Shown piece after piece: positions 1-8,558 of a DNA stretch of 64,000 nucleotides; position 1 is the stretch's first letter, and each line of letters starts with the position of its first letter. The stretch lies in the NCBI RefSeq assembly GCF_000025265.1, contig NC_013739.1, positions 2,852,001 through 2,916,000 on the forward strand. Reading direction: 5' to 3'. A program made the position numbers and the translations under genes. The notes beneath the pieces are model-generated. The model was not told the origin of the DNA. It saw only the letters and a list, made by a program, of their open reading frames with translations, and did no database searches. Origin of the DNA: Conexibacter woesei DSM 14684 (lineage in GTDB: Bacteria; Actinomycetota; Thermoleophilia; Solirubrobacterales; Solirubrobacteraceae).

Positions 1-1
1 T

Positions 2-679
2 GGCGTCGTCGACCTGATCTTCCCGCGCGGCGGCGAGGGTCTGAAGAACGCGCTGAAGGCGGTCGCGACGGTTCCGGTCATCTACGCCGCCTCGGGCAAC
101 TGCCACGTCTTCGTCGACGCCAGCGCCGATCTCGACGCCGCCGAGGCGATCGTCCTCAACGCGAAGGTGCAGCGCCCCGGGGTCTGCAACGCGCTCGAGA
201 CGCTGCTCGTCCACGCCGACGCCGCGGCCGAGTTCCTGCCGCGGGCCCTGCGCGCGCTCGACGCTGCCGGCGTCGAGCTGCGCGGCGACGAGCGCGTCCG
301 CGCCCACGCGCCGGCGGGCGTCGCGGTCGCGGAGGCGACGGAGGAGGACTGGGCGACCGAGTACCTCGCGCTGACGCTCGCGATTCGCGTCGTCGACTCC
401 GCGCAGGAGGCGATCGCGCACATCGGCCGCTACGGAAGCGGCCACAGCGAGGCGATCGTCACGCGCGACACCGCCTCGGCGCGCGCGTTCCAGCTGCTCG
501 TCGACGCCGCCTGCGTCTACGTCAACGTGTCGACCCGCTTCACCGACGGCGGCGAGTTCGGGATGGGCGCCGAGATCGGCAACTCGACGCAGAAGCTGCA
601 CGCGCGCGGCCCGATCGGCGTGCGCGAGCTGACCACCTTCAAGTATCTGGTCGAAGGTACCGGCCAGGTGCGAGCTTGA
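2..679 (+). CDS. proA: gamma-glutamyl phosphate reductase, C-terminal part
   Basis: This is the last 225 residues of glutamate-5-semialdehyde dehydrogenase, the NADPH-dependent enzyme that reduces glutamyl-5-phosphate in cytoplasmic proline synthesis. The frame is already open at base 2, so the gene begins upstream and its nucleotide-binding half is outside the window. The visible part holds the catalytic cysteine in RPGVCNALETLLVH (Cys codon 185-187) and the conserved closing segment EIGNSTQKLHARGP. nadD begins 19 bases downstream on the same strand, so proA, nadD and rsfS probably share a housekeeping transcript. Identification is firm; only the 5' end is missing. Confidence 0.96.
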   Translation, partial: GVVDLIFPRGGEGLKNALKAVATVPVIYAASGNCHVFVDASADLDAAEAIVLNAKVQRPGVCNALETLLVHADAAAEFLPRALRALDAAGVELRGDERVRAHAPAGVAVAEATEEDWATEYLALTLAIRVVDSAQEAIAHIGRYGSGHSEAIVTRDTASARAFQLLVDAACVYVNVSTRFTDGGEFGMGAEIGNSTQKLHARGPIGVRELTTFKYLVEGTGQVRA

Positions 680-698
680 CGCTGCCGCGCCGCTCCGC

Positions 699-1319
699 AT
701 GCGCGTCGGCATCCTCGGGGGGACGTTCAACCCGCCGCATCTCGCTCACCTCGTCTGCGCGCAGGAGGCTCACGCGCAGCTGGGGCTGGACCGCGTCGTG
801 CTGATGCCCGCGGGCGTCCCGCCGCACAAGCAGGTCCCGGCCGGCGACCCGAGCGCCGAGGCGCGCTACGAGCTGTGCCGCCTGGCGGTCGACGGCGACG
901 AGCGCTTCGAGGTCTCGCGCGCGGAGCTGGAGCGCCCGGGGCGGTCCTACACGGCCGATACCCTGCGTCTGTTGCGAGAGCGCGATCCGCAGGACGAGCT
1001 GACGTTCATCGTCGGCGGCGACATGGCCCGCAGCCTGCCGAGCTGGCGGGAGCCGGAGGCCGTCCTCGCGCTCGCGACGCTCGCTGTCGCCGAGCGCCGC
1101 GGCGCCAAGCGCGAGGCGATCGAGCGCGAGCTGGCGCCGCTGCGCGGCGCCGACCGCGTCCGCTTCTTCGAGATGCCCCGCGTGGACGTGTCGTCCTCGC
1201 TCGTGCGCGAGCGGGTCGCGGCGGGGCGCCCGATCCGTTACCTCGTCCCCGACGCGGTCGCCGAGGCGATCGCGGCCGGCGGGCTCTACCGAGGTGTGCC
1301 GGGGGAGGTGACTACATGA
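699..1319 (+). CDS. nadD: nicotinate-nucleotide adenylyltransferase
   Basis: The 206-residue product transfers AMP from ATP to nicotinate mononucleotide to make deamido-NAD in the cytoplasm. Residues 7-17 read GGTFNPPHLAH, the nucleotidyltransferase signature with its phosphate-binding HxxH-type histidines, and SSSLVRERV near residue 165 matches the second ATP-binding motif (family ISSTxIR). Length is normal for NadD. The ATG overlaps nothing upstream and has no clear Shine-Dalgarno, so translation may lean on proA readthrough. The stop overlaps the start of rsfS by four bases (ATGA), a conserved nadD-rsfS pairing in Gram-positives. Confidence 0.95.
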   Translation: MRVGILGGTFNPPHLAHLVCAQEAHAQLGLDRVVLMPAGVPPHKQVPAGDPSAEARYELCRLAVDGDERFEVSRAELERPGRSYTADTLRLLRERDPQDELTFIVGGDMARSLPSWREPEAVLALATLAVAERRGAKREAIERELAPLRGADRVRFFEMPRVDVSSSLVRERVAAGRPIRYLVPDAVAEAIAAGGLYRGVPGEVTT

Positions 1320-1690
1320 CACACGACCAACTGACCGGCTCCGACATGGCCGCGGCGATCGCCGAATACGCCGACGACAGAAAGGCGATCGACATCGTCG
1401 AGCTGGATCTGCGCGGCGTGCTCGGCTACGCCGACTACTTCGTCGTCTGCTCCGGCAACACGGACCGCCAGGTGAAGGCGATCCACGACGGGATCCACAT
1501 GGAGATGAAGAGAACGCACGGCCTGCTGCCGCGCCGCGTCGAGGGACTGCCGCAAGCGCAGTGGGTCCTGATGGATTATCTCGACGTGGTGGTTCACATC
1601 TTCACGCCGGAGACGCGCGAGTTCTACCGACTCGAGCAGCTGTGGGGCGAGGCCCCCGCCCGCGCTGTCGGGTCGGGCGCGGAGCAGTGA
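1316..1690 (+). CDS. rsfS: ribosomal silencing factor RsfS (iojap family)
   Basis: The 124-residue product is a small iojap/YbeB-type protein. Family members bind ribosomal protein L14 and keep the subunits apart when nutrients are short. Conserved features seen here are DIVELDLRGV near the N-terminus, YADYFVVCSGNTDRQ, and the closing WVLMDYLDVVVHIF followed by EFYRLEQLW. I start at the ATG at 1316 because it gives ATGA coupling to nadD; upstream codons in the same frame lie inside nadD. The C-terminal dozen residues are a non-conserved tail. Confidence 0.95.
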   Translation: MTHDQLTGSDMAAAIAEYADDRKAIDIVELDLRGVLGYADYFVVCSGNTDRQVKAIHDGIHMEMKRTHGLLPRRVEGLPQAQWVLMDYLDVVVHIFTPETREFYRLEQLWGEAPARAVGSGAEQ

Positions 1691-1730
1691 GCAGCCGCAC
1701 GTTCGAGAGACATCGAGACGGGAGGCAGCA

Positions 1731-3236
1731 ATGGGGCGCAACTTGGCGAGCCTGTTGATCGACACCGCGGCGCGGCACGGGGACCGCACCGCGGTCAAGC
1801 TCGACGACGTCGCGTTGAACTACGAGGTCCTCGCCGAGGGCAGCGCCCGCGTCGCGGGCATGCTCGCCGAGCAGGGCTTCCAGCCCGGCGACCGCGTCGG
1901 GCTGATGCTGCCGAACGTCCCGTTCTTCCCGCCGATCTACTACGCGATCCTGCGTGCCGGCGGGATCGTCGTGCCGATGAACGTGCTGCTGAAGCGGCGC
2001 GAGGTCGCCTACTACCTGCAGGATTCCGGCGCGAAGCTGCTGTTCGCCTGGCACGACTTCGCGGCCGAGGCCGCGCCCGGCGCCGAGGAGGCCGGCGTGG
2101 AGCTGATATCGGTCGGGCTCGACTTCGCCCAGCAGGCGTTCGCGGCCGAGCCGCGCCGCGAACTGGCCGAGGTCGCCGACGAGGACACCGCCGTCCTGCT
2201 CTACACCTCCGGCACGACCGGCTCGCCGAAGGGCGCCGAGCTGTCGCACGCCAACCTCGTCGCGAACGTCGAGACGGCGCAGCAGACGCTGATACAGGTC
2301 GACGAGCACGACGTGATCCTCGGCGCGCTGCCGCTGTTCCACTCGTTCGGCCAGACCTGCGCGCTCAACGTCGCCGTCGCGGCCGGCTCGACGCTGACGC
2401 TGATCCCGCGCTTCGACCCGCTCAAGGCGCTGCAGATCGTCGACCGCGACAGAGTGACCGTCTTCGAGGGCGTCCCGACGATGTACAACGCGCTGCTGTC
2501 GGTGCCCGAGGAGGCCCGGGCCGGGCTCGACCTCTCGTCGCTGCGGTTGTGCGTCTCCGGCGGCTCCGCGCTGCCGGGCGAGGTGCTGCGCGCGTTCGAC
2601 GAGACGTTCGGCGCCAAGCTGCTGGAGGGCTACGGGCTGAGCGAGACCTCGCCGGTCGCGTCGTTCAACCACCCCGACAGAGAGCGCAAGGTCGGCTCGA
2701 TCGGGACCGCGATCCGCGGCGTCGAGATGAAGGCCGTCGACGACGCCGGCGACGAGGTCGGGGTCGGCGAGGTCGGCGAGATCGTGATCCGCGGCCACAA
2801 CGTGATGAAGGGCTACTGGGGCAAGCCGGACGCGACCGCGGCGGTGATGAGAGGCGGCTGGTTCCACACCGGTGACCTCGCGAAGGTCGACGACGACGGC
2901 TACTTCTTCATCGTCGACCGGATCAAGGACATGATCATCCGCGGCGGCTACAACGTCTACCCGCGCGAGGTCGAGGAGGTGCTCTACGAGCACCCGGCGG
3001 TCGCCGAGGCGGCCGTCGTCGGCGTGCCGGACAAGGAGTGGGGCGAGGAGGTCGGCGCCTGCGTCGCGCTCAAGGAGGGCGCGCAGGCCGACCCCGACGA
3101 GCTGCGCGAGTACGTCAAGGAGCGCGTCGCGGCGTACAAGTACCCGCGGCACGTGTGGCTCGTCGCGGCGCTGCCGAAGGGGCCGACCGGCAAGATCCTC
3201 AAGCGCGAGATCGAGGCGCCCGCGTCGTCGCAGTGA
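1731..3236 (+). CDS. long-chain acyl-CoA ligase (AMP-forming)
   Basis: The 501-residue product is a class I adenylate-forming enzyme of the FadD type that activates a carboxylic acid with ATP and loads it on CoA. Motifs in order are the P-loop YTSGTTGSPKG (about residue 158), YGLSET (A5), FHTGDLAKVDDDGY (A7), IVDRIKDMII (hinge, A8) and the catalytic lysine segment KGPTGKILKRE (A10) near the end. It has no targeting signal. A GGGAGG Shine-Dalgarno lies five bases before the ATG. It is 40 bases after rsfS but probably a separate unit. The last 38 bases overlap the convergent flavin reductase gene. Substrate chain length cannot be told from sequence; aromatic acids are possible. Confidence 0.9.
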   Translation: MGRNLASLLIDTAARHGDRTAVKLDDVALNYEVLAEGSARVAGMLAEQGFQPGDRVGLMLPNVPFFPPIYYAILRAGGIVVPMNVLLKRREVAYYLQDSGAKLLFAWHDFAAEAAPGAEEAGVELISVGLDFAQQAFAAEPRRELAEVADEDTAVLLYTSGTTGSPKGAELSHANLVANVETAQQTLIQVDEHDVILGALPLFHSFGQTCALNVAVAAGSTLTLIPRFDPLKALQIVDRDRVTVFEGVPTMYNALLSVPEEARAGLDLSSLRLCVSGGSALPGEVLRAFDETFGAKLLEGYGLSETSPVASFNHPDRERKVGSIGTAIRGVEMKAVDDAGDEVGVGEVGEIVIRGHNVMKGYWGKPDATAAVMRGGWFHTGDLAKVDDDGYFFIVDRIKDMIIRGGYNVYPREVEEVLYEHPAVAEAAVVGVPDKEWGEEVGACVALKEGAQADPDELREYVKERVAAYKYPRHVWLVAALPKGPTGKILKREIEAPASSQ

Positions 3237-3813
3237 GCGCGGCGAACGCGCCGCGGTAGTAGAGCAGCGGGTCGACGTGCTCGTCCGGATGGTCGACGGC
3301 GAGCACGCGCCCGACGACGATGCGGTGGTCGCCGCCGTCGGCGACGTCGTGGAGCGCGCAGTCGAGCGTCGCGAGCGCGCCGTGCAGCCGCGGCGCGCCG
3401 CCGTGGCCGGGCGCGTGCCCGACCTCCGCCCAGGTGTCGGGCGCCGCGCGCCGCGCGAAGCGCCGTGCCAACTCGTCCTGCTCGGCGCGCAGCACGTTGA
3501 CGGCGAAGTGGCCGCCGGCGAGCAGCGCGGCGAGCGTCTCGGACTCGTCGCGCAGGCAGACGAGCAGCAGCGGCGGGTCGAGCGAGACGGACGAGACGGC
3601 GTTCGCGGTCGTGCCGAAGACCCGCTCGTCGCCGTCGCGCGCCGTCACGACCGTGACGCCGGTCGCGAAGTGGCCGAGCGCGGCCCGCAGGGCGGCGGCG
3701 GCGAGCGGCTGCGGCGGCGCGGTCGCCGTGGCCGCCGGGCCGCCGCGGGCACGGCGGCGGGCGCTGCTCGCAACAGCCGCCGGACCGCCGGCGGAGCGGC
3801 CGGCGCCGTTCAC
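3199..3813 (-). CDS. flavin reductase (FMN-binding split-barrel)
   Basis: The 204-residue product resembles the HpaC/DszD/SsuE-like flavin reductases that use NAD(P)H to supply free reduced FMN to two-component monooxygenases. The typical core is visible: ALGHFATGVTVVTA, then TTANAVSSVSLDPPLLLVCL (flavin-binding loop), then GGHFAVNVL. The first ~40 residues are a low-complexity Ala/Arg stretch. I chose the GTG at 3813 because it overlaps the upstream stop as GTGA; a start further in would remove the low-complexity part. It is the last gene of a four-gene leftward operon with three flavin-dependent monooxygenases, which is exactly the partner it needs. The 3' end overlaps the ligase gene by 38 bases. 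Confidence 0.88.
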   Translation of the reverse strand: MNGAGRSAGGPAAVASSARRRARGGPAATATAPPQPLAAAALRAALGHFATGVTVVTARDGDERVFGTTANAVSSVSLDPPLLLVCLRDESETLAALLAGGHFAVNVLRAEQDELARRFARRAAPDTWAEVGHAPGHGGAPRLHGALATLDCALHDVADGGDHRIVVGRVLAVDHPDEHVDPLLYYRGAFAALTATTRAPRSRA

Positions 3814-5111
3814 AACAGCCCGTGGTTCGGCGGCAGGACGCCGTTGAGCACGTAGTTGCCGGCGTGGTGGTACTTCCAGCGCGCCGGGTCGTGGAGCGTG
3901 TGCGTGCGGGCGTTGCGCCAGTGGCGGTCGAGCCCGTGCTGCTCGTCGGTCGCGCTCGTCCCGGCCAGCTCGAACAGCTCGCTCGACAGCTCGACGGCGA
4001 CCTCGCCGGTGAACGCCTTCGCCTCCGCAACCGCCAGCGACGCCGCCGCGGCCGACTCCGCGGTGACGCCGTCGCGCCAGGCGGCGTCGAGCGTGCGCGC
4101 GGCCTTGCGCAGCAGCTCCTCGGCCGCGTGCAGGCGCGTCGCGAGCTGGCCGAAGCGGAGGATCAGATGCGGCTCGTCCGCCGCCCGCTCGACGCCGGCC
4201 TCGAACCACGGCCGCGTGCGGGTGCGGACGTACTCGGCGGCGTCGTGGAGCGCCGCCTCGCCGATGCCGGCGTCGATCGCGACGTGGAGGATCTGGCCGA
4301 ACGCGCCGCCGACCTGCGGCTGCTCGTACGCCGGCCAGTGGTCGACGACGTGCTCGTCGGCGACGGCCACGTCGTCGAGGATCGTCGTGCCGCTCCAGGT
4401 CGTGCGCTGACCCATCGCGGTCCAGTCCTCCAACACCGTCACGCCGGCGGCGTCGCGCGGCACGTACGCGACGCGCAGACGGTCCTGCTCGTCGGCTGTC
4501 ATCACTGGGATCCACTGCGCCGTCAGTGCGCCGGTGCAGTAGTACTTGCGGCCGTTCAGCCGCCAGCCGTCGTCTTCAGGCGTGCGCGTGAGGCGCGTTC
4601 TGAGGTCCATCACGTGTCTGGTTCCGCGCTCGGAGAGCGCATTTCCCAGCCGCGCTCCGTGCAGGATCTGCTCGAAGAAGAACGCTCTCTGCGACGTGCG
4701 GCCGTCGGCGCGCAGCACCTGCACGAAGACGAAGTGGTTCTGCGGCACCTGAGCGATCGACGGATCGGCGGCGGCGAGGATCCGCAGCACTTCGACGAGC
4801 GTCTCGGTCGAGACGTCGGCGCCGCCGTGCTCGCGCGGGACGGTGATGCCGAGCAGGCCGCTGCGCCCGAGTGCCGCCAGCTCGTCGCGGGGGATCGCGC
4901 GCGTGCGGTCGCGCTCGGCGGCGCCGGGCGCGATCTCGGCCGCGAAGCGGCGCGCGACGGCGATCGCCTCCACGTCGTCCGCGATCGTGTGGGCGCCCGG
5001 GGGCGTGGTGGTCGGGGCGGGCGCGGCGACGGCCGGCGCGGCGGCGGGCGGCGCGGCGGCGGGCGGCGCGGCGGCGGGCGGCGCGGCGGGCGGGATCAGC
5101 TGGTCGGTCAT
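3810..5111 (-). CDS. DszC/SfnB-like flavin-dependent monooxygenase (acyl-CoA dehydrogenase fold)
   Basis: The 433-residue product has the acyl-CoA dehydrogenase fold, but the C-terminal segment HWRNARTHTLHDPARWK is the signature of the DszC/SfnB branch, whose members use reduced FMN and oxygen on sulfur compounds rather than acyl-CoA. The N-terminus (residues ~7-40) is a Pro/Ala tract encoded by a 15-bp tandem repeat, followed by the fold proper from ~45. The catalytic Glu of true acyl-CoA dehydrogenases is not evident. The start ATG overlaps the upstream stop (ATGA). Flanked by an SfnG-like enzyme and a flavin reductase, it likely takes part in sulfone/sulfonate desulfurisation. Substrate is inferred. 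Confidence 0.8.
   Translation of the reverse strand: MTDQLIPPAAPPAAAPPAAAPPAAAPAVAAPAPTTTPPGAHTIADDVEAIAVARRFAAEIAPGAAERDRTRAIPRDELAALGRSGLLGITVPREHGGADVSTETLVEVLRILAAADPSIAQVPQNHFVFVQVLRADGRTSQRAFFFEQILHGARLGNALSERGTRHVMDLRTRLTRTPEDDGWRLNGRKYYCTGALTAQWIPVMTADEQDRLRVAYVPRDAAGVTVLEDWTAMGQRTTWSGTTILDDVAVADEHVVDHWPAYEQPQVGGAFGQILHVAIDAGIGEAALHDAAEYVRTRTRPWFEAGVERAADEPHLILRFGQLATRLHAAEELLRKAARTLDAAWRDGVTAESAAAASLAVAEAKAFTGEVAVELSSELFELAGTSATDEQHGLDRHWRNARTHTLHDPARWKYHHAGNYVLNGVLPPNHGLL
5041..5090. repeat. 15-bp tandem repeat encoding a Pro/Ala linker
   Basis: Three head-to-tail copies of a GC-only 15-mer (unit CGGGCGGCGCGGCGG) lie inside the 5' end of the DszC-like gene and encode APPAA-type repeats. 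Copy number could vary by slippage without a frameshift, since the unit is a multiple of three. Confidence 0.8.
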
Positions 5112-6202
5112 GCAGACACCGGGGTCGGGGCGGCGGCGGAGAGGTGCCGCACGCGCGGGATCACGTGCTCGGCGAAGCGGCGCATCTCCGCCTCGAACGG
5201 CTGGAACTGCAACATGAACGTCTCGATCCCGAGCGCGTGGAACGCCTGCACGCGTTCGGCAACCTCGTCGTAGCTGCCGACGAGGCCGGCGGCGGTGCCG
5301 CCGTTGGTGCCGATCGCCGGGTTGCGCGCATGCGTCTGGAACATCACGGCTCTGTCGTCGATCTGCGTCAGCATCCGCGCGACCGCGGCGCGGTCCAGCT
5401 CCGCCAGCTCCCACGCGTAGGCGAGCGCCTCCTCCGCCTCGGCACGCGTCTCGCGCGCGATCACGAACGCCGAGAGGCCGAAGCGCAGCGGCGCAGCGCC
5501 GGCGGGGCGGGGGCGTGCGCGGACGTCGGCGAGCAGCGCGGCGACGTCGTCGTACGGCTGGCCGTTGACGAACCAGACGTCGGCGACGTCGGCCGCCAGC
5601 GCACGGGCCGGATCGGACTCGCCGCCGAGGTAGATGCGCGGCCGCGCGCGCGTCTCGGCGGCGGGGCGCAGGACGTAGTCCTCGACGTCGAAGAAGCGGC
5701 CGTGGAAGGTCGTCCGCTCGCCGCGCAGCAGCGACTCGACGACGGTGACCCACTCGCGTCCGTAGGCGTAGCGGTCGTCGTGCTCGGCGAAGCTGATGCC
5801 GGCGCGCTCGACCTCCGGCTTGAACCAGCCGTTGACGAGGTTGATGCCGAAGCGGCCGCCGCTGATCTCCTCGATCTGCAGCGCCTGCTTGGCGAGCACG
5901 ACCGGGTGGTAGAGGTACGGCTTGATCGCGGTGATCACCTCGATCCGCTCGGTCAGCGCGGCGAGCGCGGCGGACGCGGTCCACGCCTCCAGGCTCGCTC
6001 TCTCGTCGTCGGTCGGGTTGAGCGTGTGCTGGGCGACGAGCGTCGTGTCGTAGCCGAGCGCCTCCGCTTCGAGGATCTGGCGCTTGTTGCGCTCCCACGA
6101 GGCGATCGGCGGGTCGTCGGGGTGATGGTGCGAGGCCCAGGTGCCGCCGATCAGCGCCCAGACGCCGAAGCGCGGGGATCGGTTCCCGCCCACCCCGGTC
6201 AT
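5108..6202 (-). CDS. SfnG-like LLM-class FMN-dependent monooxygenase
   Basis: The 364-residue product belongs to the luciferase-like (LLM) TIM-barrel monooxygenases. It is closest in style to dimethylsulfone monooxygenase SfnG: the N-terminus has FGVWALIGGTWA, then LVAQHTLNPTDDE, EVITAIKPYLYHP, and FGINLVNGWFKPE, and length equals the family's ~360. Reduced FMN would come from the flavin reductase at the end of the operon. The ATG at 6202 overlaps the upstream stop as ATGA. SfnG turns dimethylsulfone into methanesulfinate, which SsuD-like enzymes or others then desulfurise; the operon order here fits that series. The exact substrate is not proven by sequence. Confidence 0.82.
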   Translation of the reverse strand: MTGVGGNRSPRFGVWALIGGTWASHHHPDDPPIASWERNKRQILEAEALGYDTTLVAQHTLNPTDDERASLEAWTASAALAALTERIEVITAIKPYLYHPVVLAKQALQIEEISGGRFGINLVNGWFKPEVERAGISFAEHDDRYAYGREWVTVVESLLRGERTTFHGRFFDVEDYVLRPAAETRARPRIYLGGESDPARALAADVADVWFVNGQPYDDVAALLADVRARPRPAGAAPLRFGLSAFVIARETRAEAEEALAYAWELAELDRAAVARMLTQIDDRAVMFQTHARNPAIGTNGGTAAGLVGSYDEVAERVQAFHALGIETFMLQFQPFEAEMRRFAEHVIPRVRHLSAAAPTPVSA

Positions 6203-7377
6203 CGCCGTCCCTCCCCGATCAGCGTCTGGTACGAGAGCTCGGCCGCGTCGCCGTCGCCGCCAGCCGTCGCTGCGGCGGTGACCGCCTCGGGCGAGATCAC
6301 GTCGAGTCCGGGCAGGACCGTCTCCGAGAAGCGGTACGCCTCCTCCAGCAGCGGGACGCCGGAGAGGATGAAGGTCGAGATCCCGAGCGACTGGAAGTCG
6401 CGCAGCCGTGCCCGCACGGTCTCCGGCGAGCCGACGATCGCCGTCGAGGCGCCGGCCCGCACGAGCCCGAAGCCCGACCACAGGCCCGGCGAGATCTCCA
6501 GCTCGCGCGGGTCGTCGGGGATGCGGCCGCCGTGCAGTGCGAGCTGGCGCTGCTGGACGACCGAGTCGGTCCCCTTGAAGCTCGCCTGGATGCCGGCGAT
6601 CGCGTCGGGGTCCATCGTCCGCAGCAGCCGCCCGGCCTCGTCCCACGCCTCCTCGTCGGTGTCGCGCACGATCACGTAGAGGCGCATGCCGAAGCGCAGC
6701 GTGCGGTCGTGCTCGGCGGCGAGCGTGCGGACCGTCTCCAGCCGCTCGCGCGTCGTGTCGAGGTCGTCGCCGTAGACGAGGTAGGTGTCGATGTGCTTGG
6801 CGGCGGTCCGCAGCGCGGCGGGGGAGGAGCCGCCGAACCACAGTGGCGGCGTCGGCGACTGCACCGGCCGCAGCGCGATCCGCCCGTCTTTCACCGTGAC
6901 ATATCTGCCCTCGACGTTGACCGTCTCGCCGGCGACGGCGGCGCGCCACGCGGGGATCCACTCGTCGGTGTAGGCGTAGCGCTCGTCGTGGGGAAGCGAC
7001 GAGCCCATGCTCTGGAGCGTTCTGGTGTCACCGTTGACGATGTTCAGCAGCACGCGGCCGCGTGAGAACTGGTCGATGGTGACGGCCATCTTCGCCGCGA
7101 GCATCGGTGACAGCAGCGGCGGGTGAACGGCGAGCAGGAAGCGCATCCGTTCGGTGTGGGCGATCATCGCCGCCGCCAGCACGTGGACGTCGTGCGGGCC
7201 GGTCGCGAGCAGCGCGCCGCTGAAGCCGAGGTGGTCGATCGCGCCCGCGAGCTGCTTGAGGTAGGCGTGATCGACGGTGCGGGCGCCGTCGGCGGCCCAC
7301 GGGGCACGGCCGTCGGGCGCGGTGAGATACCACAGCAGCTCCAGCGGCTCGGTGGTCTCAGTGGAGAGTGAAGTCAT
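6199..7377 (-). CDS. SsuD-like FMN-dependent alkanesulfonate monooxygenase
   Basis: The 392-residue product is an LLM-class TIM-barrel monooxygenase of the SsuD type. Visible landmarks are LLWYLTAPDGRAPW at the start, LAVHPPLLSPMLAAKMA, FSRGRVLLNIVNGD, HDERYAYTDEW and LWFGGSSPAALRTA, all in SsuD order, and the length matches SsuD. It would cleave alkanesulfonates to aldehyde and sulfite using FMNH2. It is the first gene of the leftward sulfur operon, divergent from the BMP lipoprotein gene. There is no SsuABC transporter beside it; the only transporter is the BMP-type system across the divergent promoter region. Confidence 0.82.
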   Translation of the reverse strand: MTSLSTETTEPLELLWYLTAPDGRAPWAADGARTVDHAYLKQLAGAIDHLGFSGALLATGPHDVHVLAAAMIAHTERMRFLLAVHPPLLSPMLAAKMAVTIDQFSRGRVLLNIVNGDTRTLQSMGSSLPHDERYAYTDEWIPAWRAAVAGETVNVEGRYVTVKDGRIALRPVQSPTPPLWFGGSSPAALRTAAKHIDTYLVYGDDLDTTRERLETVRTLAAEHDRTLRFGMRLYVIVRDTDEEAWDEAGRLLRTMDPDAIAGIQASFKGTDSVVQQRQLALHGGRIPDDPRELEISPGLWSGFGLVRAGASTAIVGSPETVRARLRDFQSLGISTFILSGVPLLEEAYRFSETVLPGLDVISPEAVTAAATAGGDGDAAELSYQTLIGEGRR

Positions 7378-7527
7378 GGTGAGAGTGAGCGATCCGTGAC
7401 AGAAGGGTGAGCGTGTGATTTAAAACCCTACTAAGCCGATCGACTAAGTGCAAAAGCTCCGGCTTCCTGATAATGTCGATAAAGCCAGTCGAGAATATCC
7501 AGAATCTGCCAGGAGAACGAGACCGAC
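7378..7527. promoter_or_regulatory. divergent promoter region of the two sulfur/transport operons
   Basis: This 150-base gap is clearly less GC-rich than the flanks and must hold both promoters. A GATAAT -10-like hexamer lies at 7469-7474 reading toward the lipoprotein gene, and a TTAAAT-like -10 reads toward the ssuD-like gene near 7420. ACTAAG occurs twice (about 7430 and 7443) as a short direct repeat, a possible activator site. No regulator gene is adjacent. All elements are pattern matches only. Confidence 0.4.
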
Positions 7528-8547
7528 GTGAAGCGCCACCTCAGGACCATGCTGCTCGCACTGCCGCTGCTCGCCGCCACGACGCTGGCGGCGTGCGGCT
7601 CCGACGACTCCGGCAGCGCCACGGCCGCCGGCGGTGGCGAGAGAGCCGTGAAGGTCGCGATCATCGCCAGCGGCCAGACGAACGACGGCGCGTTCAACGC
7701 GTGGGCGGCCGAGGCCGCGGAGCGGCTGAAGGCGGACGGGGCGGACGTGCAGATCCGCCAGGGCCTCGCCGACCCGACGCAGGCCGAGCCGGTCATCCGC
7801 CAGTTCGCCGCGCGCGGCTTCGACCTCGTCGTCGGCCACGGGATCGACGTCTCCGAGCCGATCCTCAGAGTCGCGACCGAGTTCCCCGACGTGCACTTCT
7901 CCGCCTCCGGCGACGCGACGCTGGCCGAGAGACTGCCGCCCAACGTCGACGGCTGGACGTACGACTTCGGCCAGCTCGGCTATCTCGACGGGTTCGTCGC
8001 CGGCTCGCTCAGAGGCGTCGAGAAGGTCGGCGCCGTCGGCGGCCCGCAGCTCCCGTTCGTGCTCGCGACGCACAAGGGCATCAGAGCCGGCCTGAAGGCG
8101 GCCAACCCGAGAGCCTCCTACGAGGAGACCTACACCGGCAGATTCTACGATCTGCAGAAGGAGCAGGAGGCCGCGCGCGGCCTGCTCGACAAGGGCGCGC
8201 AGCTGCTCGTCGCGACCGACGACGGCCGCGGGCTCGGCCAGGCCGCGGTCGCGGGTGACGTGCCGACGATCGGCGTCAGCGCCGCCGCCGGGGCGGACAT
8301 CAAGGCGGTCAACATCACGACCGCGAAGCTCGACCTGCTGCCGACGTACCAGAGCTACCTGGAGCAGATCCGCGCCGGCACGTTCGGCAGAAGATTCGAC
8401 GTGCTCGCGCTCGGCAACAGAGGCATCGTGCTGACGCCGATCACCGCCGTCGGCGACGTCGTCCCCGACGACCTGCAGGCGCGCGTCGACGCGCTCTCGG
8501 AGAGACTCGCCTCGGGCGAGCTGAGACTGCCGAACTTCTTCGAGTAG
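7528..8547 (+). CDS. BMP family ABC transporter substrate-binding lipoprotein
   Basis: The 339-residue product is a secreted lipoprotein: Arg/Lys N-terminus, hydrophobic stretch, and lipobox LAAC with Cys23. The rest follows the basic membrane protein (BMP/PnrA) fold, with KVAIIASGQTNDGAFN at the start of the first lobe (family GxxDxSFN), HGIDVSEPI and PTIGVSAAAGAD. Known BMP relatives bind purine nucleosides or riboside-like ligands. A GTG start follows AGGAGA by 11 bases. It heads an operon with a double ATPase, a DszC-like enzyme and two permeases. Over half of its Arg codons are AGA (12 of 22 by my count), unusual in this GC background. The ligand is unknown; the context suggests a sulfur compound. 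Confidence 0.87.
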   Translation: MKRHLRTMLLALPLLAATTLAACGSDDSGSATAAGGGERAVKVAIIASGQTNDGAFNAWAAEAAERLKADGADVQIRQGLADPTQAEPVIRQFAARGFDLVVGHGIDVSEPILRVATEFPDVHFSASGDATLAERLPPNVDGWTYDFGQLGYLDGFVAGSLRGVEKVGAVGGPQLPFVLATHKGIRAGLKAANPRASYEETYTGRFYDLQKEQEAARGLLDKGAQLLVATDDGRGLGQAAVAGDVPTIGVSAAAGADIKAVNITTAKLDLLPTYQSYLEQIRAGTFGRRFDVLALGNRGIVLTPITAVGDVVPDDLQARVDALSERLASGELRLPNFFE

Positions 8548-8558
8548 GCCCGCGCGAG

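Noticed and set aside
1602-3152. Long open frame of over 500 codons on the minus strand across the acyl-CoA ligase gene
   Set aside because: Its product is Arg/Asp/Val repeats with no domain, typical of the antisense frame of a GC-rich gene; the plus-strand ligase has all family motifs. Many similar antisense frames in the window were left out for the same reason.
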